A DNA stretch of 19,327 nt, from positions 1 through 19,327 of the forward strand of contig JAKBRD010000013.1 of NCBI GenBank assembly GCA_021834865.1, in the 5' to 3' direction. The notes beneath the pieces are model-generated. The model did no database searches. It was given only the letters and a program-made list of their open reading frames with translations, and had not been told where the DNA came from. Shown here one piece after another: positions 9,324 through 15,401 of the stretch (within the stretch, counting starts at the first letter, position 1; the number at the start of each line of letters is the position of its first letter). The stretch is from Microcaldota archaeon (GTDB lineage: Archaea > Micrarchaeota > Micrarchaeia > Micrarchaeales > Micrarchaeaceae). The position numbers and the translations under genes are program-made.

Positions 9324-10103
9324 TCAAGCGCCGTTCCTTGCATTTCTGCTTATTATGTCTCCCATGTCAAGGCCCGCGAGCACCTCCGGGACCACGCATA
9401 GGCCTGCCCCTGCCCTGTGCATTTTAGTCACGCTAGCTTCTTCCCTAGCCCTGGATATTATGTTTATGCCAGAATTAAGATAATGGGCCGCTACAATCCC
9501 GAGAAGATTCTCAAAATCGCTTTCCGTTGAGAATATTATTGATTTTGCGGACTGCACAGAACATTTTCTGAGCACATTGTCGTCAGTAAAGTTACCCTTT
9601 ACCGCTATGTAGCCCAGACCCCTGAGCATTTCCACCTTGGCAGGATCCTTATCTACCACTACGAACTTCCTCTTCTTGTTTTTAAGCGCAAGGCATATGC
9701 TTTCAGCAAGATCGTTGTAGCCGCAAACTATTATACCGTTGTTCATCTTGCGCACGCCTATGTTGCTGAGCTTCTCAAAGAGGTTTATAACGCTTATGAG
9801 CTCTACTACTCCGGCCAGTAAAAAGCCTATGGCCACAATTTTTACTATTCCGTCGAGCATCAGCAGCGGGAACGTATTGTAAAATTCGCTGTCGAAGCTC
9901 AGCAGGTGGTAGTTGAAAGCCGGAGAAAGCGTAACTCCGTTTATATCGAAGAGCGCGGCTATTGTGAAATAAGTTGCGTCATAAAAATTGCCGACGTAAT
10001 AATGGACCAGGAATATGGTAGCCGCCGCCGAGGCTATTACTATTATTAAGAGCATCACTATATAGCTCAAAGGAACGTCAACCTTTGAATTTCCGGCGCT
10101 CAT
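9324..10103 (-). CDS. Two-helix channel-like protein with RCK (TrkA-N) domain, non-canonical filter
   Basis: The 259-residue protein has TM1 (about 13-34), a pore-helix-like segment (40-50, ending YFTIAAL), TM2 (79-110), and an RCK/TrkA-N domain from about 122. The segment before the filter resembles MthK-type channels (aromatic, Thr-Ile-Ala), but the filter position reads LFDING (51-56) followed by VTLSP rather than TVGYGD-SP. The loop between this point and TM2 is longer than in simple K+ channels. The nucleotide loop reads GYNDLA (128-133) where GxGxxG is expected, although the acidic end of strand 2 is kept (VVVDKD, 148-153). It sits between a soluble RCK gene 13 bases upstream and a second channel-like gene directly abutting downstream, which suggests the three form one complex. 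Potassium or cation control is the family precedent; actual conduction is uncertain. Confidence 0.85.
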   Translation of the reverse strand: MSAGNSKVDVPLSYIVMLLIIVIASAAATIFLVHYYVGNFYDATYFTIAALFDINGVTLSPAFNYHLLSFDSEFYNTFPLLMLDGIVKIVAIGFLLAGVVELISVINLFEKLSNIGVRKMNNGIIVCGYNDLAESICLALKNKKRKFVVVDKDPAKVEMLRGLGYIAVKGNFTDDNVLRKCSVQSAKSIIFSTESDFENLLGIVAAHYLNSGINIISRAREEASVTKMHRAGAGLCVVPEVLAGLDMGDIISRNARNGA

Positions 10104-10116
10104 CGTTCTTCATCGC

Positions 10117-10530
10117 TTATTTTGTTATCTCGGCGATTATCTCTTCGCTTGCGCTGTTTTGCGGCATTACTATGTAATCCGCACCAGCTTCTATCATCTT
10201 TTCCCTTACAAGCTTGTCGTTGGCCCTGGTTGCTATGAATATATTTTTGTTCAGGTCTCTTGCGGTCAATACCGCAAACAGGTTCTTCGCATCGTTGTCC
10301 ATCGCTATCGCTATCGCCCTTGCAGAAGCTATGCCTGCGTTTTTCAGCACGTGCGATGAGGTCGCATCGCCTTCTATCACCGTATATCCTTTCTCCATGC
10401 TCTTGGCAACTACGCTGTGCTCATACTCAACTATGACAAACTTTATTCCGTGCTCATGAAGAGTTTCTACTATCCTTTGGCCCACTACTCCGTAGCCGCA
10501 GACTATAGTATGGCCCGAAAGCGATTCCAA
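10117..10530 (-). CDS. Soluble RCK/TrkA-N nucleotide-binding regulatory protein
   Basis: With the preferred start the product is 137 residues, a single TrkA-N Rossmann domain. It has an intact GxGxxG loop (GYGVVG, residues 12-17) and the acidic residue after strand 2 (VIVEYE, 32-37) that contacts the ribose of NAD(H) or the adenosine of ATP in this family. It lacks a TrkA-C domain and membrane segments. Such proteins form rings that gate Trk, Ktr or MthK-type channels. The frame stays open to a GTG at 10590 that overlaps the previous stop. I prefer TTG 10530 because a GGTG ribosome site lies 5 bases before it (10536-10539), and because a TATA-like box falls inside the longer version. It heads the three-gene RCK operon and is the only member with a fully normal binding loop. 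Confidence 0.85.
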   Translation of the reverse strand: MESLSGHTIVCGYGVVGQRIVETLHEHGIKFVIVEYEHSVVAKSMEKGYTVIEGDATSSHVLKNAGIASARAIAIAMDNDAKNLFAVLTARDLNKNIFIATRANDKLVREKMIEAGADYIVMPQNSASEEIIAEITK

Positions 10531-10535
10531 AACAA

Positions 10536-10572
10536 CACCTGCACTATTAAAATGCCAATTCAAATTTAAATA
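10536..10572 (-). promoter_or_regulatory. TATA-like box and GGTG ribosome site of the RCK operon
   Basis: On the minus strand TATTTAAATTTG occupies 10572-10561, placing a transcript start near 10541. GGTG at 10539-10536 then sits 5 bases before TTG 10530, close to the spacing seen before the secretion ATPase (GGTG, 4 bases). Together they argue for the short form of the soluble RCK protein. Confidence 0.5.
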
Positions 10573-10586
10573 GTGATGTGGTGCGC

Positions 10587-10847
10587 TCACTCTCGCTTCG
10601 TTCCATTTATTCTGCGAACGTAATCTGCAAGCGTTTTCATGATTCGCGTATGCGCTCCCTTTACCTGCATCCTCGCATCGCCTATGTCGGCGTAAACGCA
10701 GCCACTTTCGTCTACATGAAAATGTATGGCGCTTCGCCCCTTGAAATAGAGATGTGCCGTTCCTCTTTCCCTGATTTCCTTAATCCTTCTTATCTTGCCC
10801 AGCAAAGGGGCAATGCCGGCAAGGTCGCCGGCTTTTGCGTGTCTCAT
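10587..10847 (-). CDS. Small conserved-looking protein, function unknown
   Basis: The product has 86 residues. The frame is open further upstream, but that part runs through the tRNA-Gln gene, so ATG 10847, the first start after the tRNA 3' end, is the sensible choice. The sequence is basic at both ends with a central segment, FKGRSAIHFHVDESGCVYADIG, of alternating strand character containing HFH and an acidic turn; here the stretch is described, and only its key features (HFH, D-E, YADIG) matter. I have a weak impression of similarity to small uncharacterised prokaryotic proteins with a LHFHxD..ADV pattern, and this needs a profile search. It has no membrane segment or signal. Its stop overlaps the GTG at 10590 but the next gene probably starts later, at 10530. 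Confidence 0.6.
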   Translation of the reverse strand: MRHAKAGDLAGIAPLLGKIRRIKEIRERGTAHLYFKGRSAIHFHVDESGCVYADIGDARMQVKGAHTRIMKTLADYVRRINGTKRE

Positions 10848-10870
10848 TTGCGCGCCGCGATAAATATAAT

Positions 10871-10963
10871 TAGCTCCAGCCAGATTCGAACTGGCGTTTA
10901 CGGCTCCAGAGGCCGCCGTCCTTTTATGGTGGCATAGTGCCATGACCACTAGACGATGGAGCT
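10871..10963 (-). tRNA. tRNA-Gln (anticodon CTG) with enlarged D-loop
   Basis: On the minus strand the acceptor AGCTCCA pairs with TGGAGCT, followed by discriminator A; CCA is not encoded. The T-arm is GCCAG-TTCGAAT-CTGGC. The anticodon arm is GCGGC-CTCTGGA-GCCGT, giving anticodon CTG for glutamine, and the variable loop is the short AAAC. The D-stem is GTCT/GGAC, but the loop between its strands is 29 bases instead of the usual 8-10. Removing about 20 bases gives a tRNA of normal length (about 73). The A1-T72 first pair also fits archaeal tRNA-Gln. The anticodon loop itself has no intron. A TATA-like box lies about 27 bases upstream. Confidence 0.9.
10924..10944 (-). other. Probable D-loop intron in tRNA-Gln
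   Basis: About 19-21 bases of the D-loop are extra compared with a normal tRNA; exact ends are ambiguous because A and T/C bases at both junctions can be assigned either way. TGGCA (10942-10938) and TGCCA (10934-10930) form a 5-bp stem with a CTA loop. An outer TGG/CCA pairing (10948-10946 with 10929-10927) is separated from it by a 3-base TCA bulge. This helix-bulge-helix resembles a relaxed archaeal splicing-endonuclease site. Non-canonical tRNA introns and a broad-specificity endonuclease are known from ARMAN-type archaea. Confidence 0.6.
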
Positions 10964-10983
10964 AATCGCATATTATTTTGTCG

Positions 10984-10999
10984 CATGCATTTTAATACC
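10984..10999. promoter_or_regulatory. Divergent TATA-like boxes, tRNA-Gln / site-2 protease
   Basis: The gap 10964-11018 contains GCATTTTAATACC. On the plus strand TTTAATAC (10991-10998) is centred about 25 bases before ATG 11019, pointing to a leaderless protease message. On the minus strand TTAAAATGC (about 10986-10994) is about 27 bases before the tRNA-Gln 5' end. One AT-rich element may thus serve both directions. Confidence 0.45.
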
Positions 11000-11018
11000 T
11001 TGCCGATAAATTAAGCCT

Positions 11019-11714
11019 ATGCAGTTCAGGCCAAACATAACAAGGACGGAAGAGGTAAAGCAGATTGCCATGGCTGACGCTGCCCTTACGATAGCTTTTT
11101 CGATAGCCTTGGCTGGCGGCATATTCGGCAATCTTGGGGATGCGATAGTGCTTCTGCCAATAGCTTTCGTTGCAGTTACGCTGAGCTTCGTTCTCCACGA
11201 GCTGATGCACAAGTACGTTGCTCAGCACTACGGGGCTATAGCCGCTTTCCAGACGTCTCCAATGGGGCTCATAATAACCCTGGGGACAAGCATATTCGGC
11301 TTTCTCTTCGGAATCCCAGGGGCCACTGTGATATACACAAATTCGTTTACTGTAAAACAGAACGGCGTAACGTCGCTTGCAGGCCCGCTGACAAACTTTG
11401 CAGTATTCGCAGTATTCTTTGTAATATTCATTTTTGCGCCTGCCCATACCTACTTTAGCACTCTGGCTTCGATTGTGATGTTCATAAGCATACTTCTTGC
11501 ATTTTTCAACATGCTTCCGATAATGCCGCTTGACGGGAGCAAGGTGCTAAGATGGAACAGGAAGGTATATTTCTCTTCCCTAGGGGTGATAATGGTGCTT
11601 ATGGGCATTGCATATTACTCCCTTTCCCAAAGCATAAAAGGCATGGTTATAGAAGTTATATTCATGCTATTCATAGCGGTGTTCTTCTCCATGTTTTACA
11701 GGAACGTGCTTTGA
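11019..11714 (+). CDS. Site-2 protease family (M50) intramembrane metalloprotease
   Basis: The 231-residue polytopic membrane protein carries the zinc-binding HExxH motif as HELMH (residues 60-64) inside a hydrophobic helix, a conserved loop LAGPLTNF (120-127), and the third zinc ligand region NMLPIMPLDG (164-173), all in the standard M50 order. About six hydrophobic segments are visible, with no PDZ or CBS domain, so this is a minimal site-2 protease. Such enzymes cut transmembrane segments of substrate proteins such as anti-sigma-type regulators or signal peptide remnants; the archaeal substrate here is unknown. The start ATG 11019 lies about 25 bases after a TATA-like box and gives a short cytoplasmic N-terminus. 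It is transcribed alone, ahead of the filament operon, which has its own promoter. Confidence 0.93.
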   Translation: MQFRPNITRTEEVKQIAMADAALTIAFSIALAGGIFGNLGDAIVLLPIAFVAVTLSFVLHELMHKYVAQHYGAIAAFQTSPMGLIITLGTSIFGFLFGIPGATVIYTNSFTVKQNGVTSLAGPLTNFAVFAVFFVIFIFAPAHTYFSTLASIVMFISILLAFFNMLPIMPLDGSKVLRWNRKVYFSSLGVIMVLMGIAYYSLSQSIKGMVIEVIFMLFIAVFFSMFYRNVL

Positions 11715-11785
11715 ACTGCTCTTGTCCTTGCCTTGCAAAGCGCTAAATGCGCGAAAAAGATAAACTTAAAACCCTCATCTATAAA

Positions 11786-11820
11786 GGTATTTAAGTCTAA
11801 GTAACGAATAATAATCGGTG
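11786..11820 (+). promoter_or_regulatory. Promoter and ribosome site of the filament operon
   Basis: TATTTAAG (11788-11795) is centred about 26 bases before 11818. GGTG at 11817-11820 follows and lies 9 bases before ATG 11830. The GTG at 11818 is also in frame and could be a leaderless start four codons earlier, so the exact start is open. Confidence 0.45.
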
Positions 11821-11829
11821 CTGTTGCAA

Positions 11830-13125
11830 ATGGAACAAAAATCCAATACAGAGGCCAGAACGACCATAGATACGATGCTTGAGCTGATACGCTCAAAAGG
11901 CCGCATAGACCTGAACAGCATAGCATCTACATTAGGAATAGCACCTAGCGTTGTAGAGGGATGGGCCAAGGTGCTGGAGTCAGGCAATCTTATCAAGATA
12001 AGCTATGAAGTCGGAAAGATGTTCCTGTCGCCAATGGAGCTGAGCAAGGATGAGCTTCAGGCCCTTGAGAGCAAGACCGAGCAGCAGAAGTTCATAATGT
12101 CTGAGGAGCTTGACGCCGATCTAATAAGCACTGAGAAGCTCGAGCAGTCGCTCAGGGAGATAGAATCCAACATATCCGGCTTTGAACAGAAGCTTCAGAA
12201 AGAGTCTCCTGAAACACGAAAGAGGATAGAAGAGCTTTCTAAAATGTATGCGCAAATGAGGTCCTACCAGTCGAATATAGACAAAATAAAGAAGGGCATA
12301 AGCTCAGACTACGACGACATGGAAAAAAAGTTCAACGACGTGCTCGCCAAGCTTGGAAAGGTATCCGAGCAGGAGCAGAAGGCAAAGGGCGGCATACCAG
12401 GCACAATACAGGAAAATATAAACAACGCAAGGGCAGCGCTCCAGGAGCTGGAAACTGTAAAGAAGAACGTGGACCAGAGCATAGAGAACACTCGAAAGGA
12501 TCTTGAGAGCCAGCTTAAGCAGGAAAGCGCAAGGCTTGATTCGATAATAAAGCAGTCCCATTCGGAGCTTGAGAATGCATACAAGGAGCTGGAGAAGGAG
12601 GCAAGCTCATACAAGGGCGACATAAAGGCGCTTAAGGACCTGCAGCTCATGGAGGAGCAGCTCTCAAAGAAGCTAAACCAGCAGCATTCCGAATTCAATT
12701 CCAATTATTCAAAGCTCGAGCAGTCGCTAAAGCAGGCCACTGCAAACTTCTCGCCGAAATACGAAGAAGCAATGAACGAGCTCAACAAGGTCATGGAGGG
12801 ATCAGGATCCATGGGGGAAATCATAAAAAATATTAGCGACCTTAAGCTTGAGATAGAAGACTTAGGCCCAAAGCTCAACAATTACAGGACGGAGATGCAG
12901 AAACTAAAAGACCAGGTTGACGCCCTTAATGCAGCAAAAAACCTGAGCATAAAAGAGAAGGAGCAGAAGATGTCCGATCTAAAAGCAAAGAGCGATGCGA
13001 TAAAGGGCGAGATAAAGGGCAAGAAATCAAAGATATCGGATTCGCTCAACAACATAAACAAGCTTACCAAGAAGATGAAACCTGACAAAAAGGCCGACGA
13101 TAATGCGCAGTCGGATAAAGCTTGA
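11830..13125 (+). CDS. Winged-helix protein with long coiled coil, first gene of the filament operon
   Basis: The product has 431 residues. Residues 10-68 look like a winged helix-turn-helix domain: helix TMLELIRSKG, then LNSIASTLGI and VVEGWAKVLESGNLI as helices 2 and 3, then a beta wing (KISYEVGKMFLSP). From about 75 to the end the chain is almost pure coiled coil, rich in Lys, Glu, Gln and Ser, with a few Gly/Pro breaks (near 191-197, and around 325-330), and a charged tail. There is no membrane segment, so it is cytoplasmic. It leads the operon and its stop is 10 bases before the ATPase start, so a role with the filament motor is likely. It could be a scaffold at the cytoplasmic face, a regulator, or a DNA-linked structural protein. 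It is not an obvious homologue of ArlC/D/E. An in-frame GTG at 11818 would add four residues. Confidence 0.8.
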   Translation: MEQKSNTEARTTIDTMLELIRSKGRIDLNSIASTLGIAPSVVEGWAKVLESGNLIKISYEVGKMFLSPMELSKDELQALESKTEQQKFIMSEELDADLISTEKLEQSLREIESNISGFEQKLQKESPETRKRIEELSKMYAQMRSYQSNIDKIKKGISSDYDDMEKKFNDVLAKLGKVSEQEQKAKGGIPGTIQENINNARAALQELETVKKNVDQSIENTRKDLESQLKQESARLDSIIKQSHSELENAYKELEKEASSYKGDIKALKDLQLMEEQLSKKLNQQHSEFNSNYSKLEQSLKQATANFSPKYEEAMNELNKVMEGSGSMGEIIKNISDLKLEIEDLGPKLNNYRTEMQKLKDQVDALNAAKNLSIKEKEQKMSDLKAKSDAIKGEIKGKKSKISDSLNNINKLTKKMKPDKKADDNAQSDKA

Positions 13126-13127
13126 GT

Positions 13128-13131
13128 GGTG
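13128..13131 (+). promoter_or_regulatory. GGTG ribosome-binding site of the secretion ATPase gene
   Basis: GGTG lies 4 bases before ATG 13136, in the sequence GGTGCTGAATG just after the preceding stop. It can pair with the CACC part of the archaeal 16S 3' end and fixes the start of the ATPase. Confidence 0.6.
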
Positions 13132-13135
13132 CTGA

Positions 13136-14770
13136 ATGGTGGAAGACACGCCAAAAAAACAGGATGGAAAAGAAACGGGCAAGGCACAAGATGCCGCTAA
13201 AGAAACCACCGATGAGAATCCATCGGCGGCCCCCCAGCAGCAGCCTCAGGGAGCGGCAAGCGAACAGCCAGGCATGCCTAAATCGGAGAAAATTTTGGAA
13301 CAATACAGCCTGAACGCGCACGGAATGGCGATAGAAGTTGTCATAAAGACGAATCCCAATGAGTTCGTCCCAACTTACAACGTTACTTACGAGGGTGTCA
13401 GCGACGCTACAAAGCTGCTCCTCATGTCGTTCAGGCGCGAGCTCATATCCATGGTGCCTTTGGATCCCACTAAGGTTGAAATGCAATCCTATGTGGACGA
13501 GCTCAATAAGAGGTACGTGCAGGCCAGCAAAATACTAATAGACAGATATCTGCCGAACACTGACGAAGACACTAAGAACATACTTACGGCGTATGTTCTC
13601 AACATGATGCTTGGCCTTGGGGACCTGGAGGTGCCTTTATCAGACGAAAATCTTGAAGAAATAGCGGTCAACGGCTCCAAAAGCTTCATATGGGTATTCC
13701 ACAAGAGGATTGGATGGTGCAAGACCAACATAAAGCCTGCTAGTGAAGAAGCAATCTATGACCAGGCAGAGCAGATAGGCAGGCGTGTCGGAAGGGAGCT
13801 CAACAACCTTTCGCCGCTCATGGACGCTGAGCTTGTCGACGGCTCAAGGGTCAACGCTACCTTATATCCAATATCACAGATAGGCAACACAATAACAATA
13901 AGAAAATTCGCCAAGAACCCTTGGACGATGCCTGCTCTGGTAAAATCGGGAAGCTTGCCTCCTGAATTGGCGGGCCTGCTGTGGCTATGCATACAGAACG
14001 AAATAAGCGTGCTCATATCCGGAGGAACGGCAAGCGGAAAGACTTCTTTCCTTAACGCTTCAAGCGTATTCTTCCCACCTACAAGGAGAATAATATCTGT
14101 AGAAGAGACAAGGGAGCTTGCGCTTCCGGATTCGCTGCAGTGGGTTGCGATGGTCTCAAGGCAGCCTAACCCTGAAGGCAAGGGAGAGATAACGCTTTAT
14201 GACCTAATGATAAACGCTCTCAGGCAAAGGCCTGACATAATGCTTGTCGGAGAAATCAGGACAGGAAAGGACGCCGAGACGCTATTCGAGGCAATACACA
14301 CCGGCCACTCTGTATACGCTACTGTCCACGCAGACAACGCCCAGGACACTGTAGTTAGGATGACCAACCCTCCAATAGCAACGCCAAAGATACAGATGAA
14401 TGCTCTCGGGGCCATAGTAAGCCTCTTCAGGCACAGGAGCAAGGGCATAAGGCGTACGCTGGAATTTGCAGAGATACTGAGGACCGGAGACGCCAACGTG
14501 CTATACAGGTGGAACATGAGGAACGACACGTTCGCGCAGATAAGCGACCTCACGAACATGGCAGACGTGCTTTCGCTCTACGGCGGATATACGAAGTCTG
14601 AAATAGCAGAGGAGGTCAAGACAAGGGCCAAGATAATAAACTGGATGATAAAATACAAAGTGATAGACATAAACAATGCGGGATTCCTTATAGCTAACTA
14701 CTACATGGACAAGGACAGGGTCATAAACCTTGTGGATAAGGACATACCTTATTCAAAGGAGTTGTTTTGA
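13136..14770 (+). CDS. Type IV filament secretion ATPase (GspE/TadA/VirB11-like)
   Basis: The 544-residue protein is a hexameric motor ATPase of the kind that powers assembly or retraction of archaeal pili and archaella (TadA, ArlI/FlaI group). The first 50 or so residues are disordered and rich in Pro, Gln and Ala. An N-terminal domain follows to about 270. The core has Walker A GGTASGKTS (296-304), the Asp box VEETREL (322-328), Walker B PDIMLVGEIR (366-375), and the His box HTGHSVYATVHAD (388-400). All catalytic residues appear intact. GGTG 4 bases upstream supports ATG 13136. Its stop overlaps the next start (TGATG), so translation of the two is probably coupled. Together with two TadC-like proteins it makes a complete inner-membrane motor. 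Whether the product is a pilus, an archaellum-like filament or a secretion fibre cannot be told without the pilins. Confidence 0.95.
   Translation: MVEDTPKKQDGKETGKAQDAAKETTDENPSAAPQQQPQGAASEQPGMPKSEKILEQYSLNAHGMAIEVVIKTNPNEFVPTYNVTYEGVSDATKLLLMSFRRELISMVPLDPTKVEMQSYVDELNKRYVQASKILIDRYLPNTDEDTKNILTAYVLNMMLGLGDLEVPLSDENLEEIAVNGSKSFIWVFHKRIGWCKTNIKPASEEAIYDQAEQIGRRVGRELNNLSPLMDAELVDGSRVNATLYPISQIGNTITIRKFAKNPWTMPALVKSGSLPPELAGLLWLCIQNEISVLISGGTASGKTSFLNASSVFFPPTRRIISVEETRELALPDSLQWVAMVSRQPNPEGKGEITLYDLMINALRQRPDIMLVGEIRTGKDAETLFEAIHTGHSVYATVHADNAQDTVVRMTNPPIATPKIQMNALGAIVSLFRHRSKGIRRTLEFAEILRTGDANVLYRWNMRNDTFAQISDLTNMADVLSLYGGYTKSEIAEEVKTRAKIINWMIKYKVIDINNAGFLIANYYMDKDRVINLVDKDIPYSKELF
14755..14761 (+). 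promoter_or_regulatory. AAAGGAG ribosome-binding site
   Basis: AAAGGAG ends 8 bases before ATG 14770, within the last codons of the ATPase gene. It favours ATG 14770 over the in-frame TTG at 14767. Confidence 0.5.
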
Positions 14771-15399
14771 TGGATGAGAACGGCATAAGCACAAAAAGCG
14801 AATACGAACAGGCAGTTGCCTACATAAAGGGCATAGAAGCATCGTCCCAGAAGCCGCAGCAGTCGTCCATAGACCTATCAAGGCTATTCGATTCTAATGA
14901 AAATCCCAACTCTCATACTTACTTAGACCTGCTAAGCAGGATAGATTCAATAGAGAGCAGCCGCGGAGGCCAGCGCATAAGGTCGCAGAAGACCATGCCA
15001 AAGGAATCGCAGCTGATAGCTTCTGGTGTCGAGCAGTCAAGCAGAGCGTCTGCAGTCCCTGCCGCAGAGAAGCAGAGCTTCGAAGTTCCCGAATCAAAGC
15101 CGCAGCCCAAGATAAAAGTCAAGTTCAACGAGAAGGATTTGGTATTGCCAAAGCTTTCAATAGCAGACCAGATATCCGAGCTGGAGCGCATAATTGAAGG
15201 CCTTAAGGAGCAGGTTTTTGACGAAAGCCACAAGGAGGTTGTCATGCAAGAAATATACGGCTTGTCAGCTTATATAGAAAGGTCGTCTAAGGACCTTAGG
15301 AAAAGAAAGATGACGCTTAACCAGACTGAGCAGTCCTTATGGTCATTGAGGCAGCAGCGCCTTGACGAGGCCATGAGCCTGATAAACGCCGGTGCCTAA
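14770..15399 (+). CDS. Small helical protein of the filament operon, unknown function
   Basis: The product has 209 residues and no hydrophobic segment. Residues 1-60 are helical and polar, about 60-130 look disordered and rich in Ser, Gln and Pro, and then a short basic strand (IKVKFNEKDLVLPKL) leads into a charged helical region (about 135-205) with coiled-coil character. Its place between the motor ATPase and the first platform protein, with a TGATG overlap upstream and a 2-base gap downstream, suggests an adaptor linking the ATPase to the membrane platform. I know of no named family for it. The conserved-looking block LVLPKLSIADQISELERIIEGL is the best query core; its key features are the PKLS motif and the heptad-like ISELERII. 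Confidence 0.8.
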   Translation: MDENGISTKSEYEQAVAYIKGIEASSQKPQQSSIDLSRLFDSNENPNSHTYLDLLSRIDSIESSRGGQRIRSQKTMPKESQLIASGVEQSSRASAVPAAEKQSFEVPESKPQPKIKVKFNEKDLVLPKLSIADQISELERIIEGLKEQVFDESHKEVVMQEIYGLSAYIERSSKDLRKRKMTLNQTEQSLWSLRQQRLDEAMSLINAGA

Positions 15400-15401
15400 A
15401 A

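Noticed and set aside
10848..10949. N-terminal extension of the small gene at 10587 up to base 10949
   Set aside because: The extra codons are simply the tRNA-Gln sequence read in frame; the first start after the tRNA is ATG 10847.
11740..11752. GCGC-TAAAT-GCGC hairpin after the site-2 protease as a terminator
   Set aside because: The stem is only 4 bp and is followed by GAAAAAG rather than a T-run on the transcribed strand.
12309..12704. 131-codon minus-strand frame inside the coiled-coil gene
   Set aside because: The Ser/Phe/Leu-rich product mirrors the Lys/Glu-rich coiled coil on the other strand; there is no promoter or ribosome site.
13756..14181. 141-codon minus-strand frame inside the secretion ATPase gene
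   Set aside because: It is antisense to the well-supported Walker A region and shows no recognisable motif.
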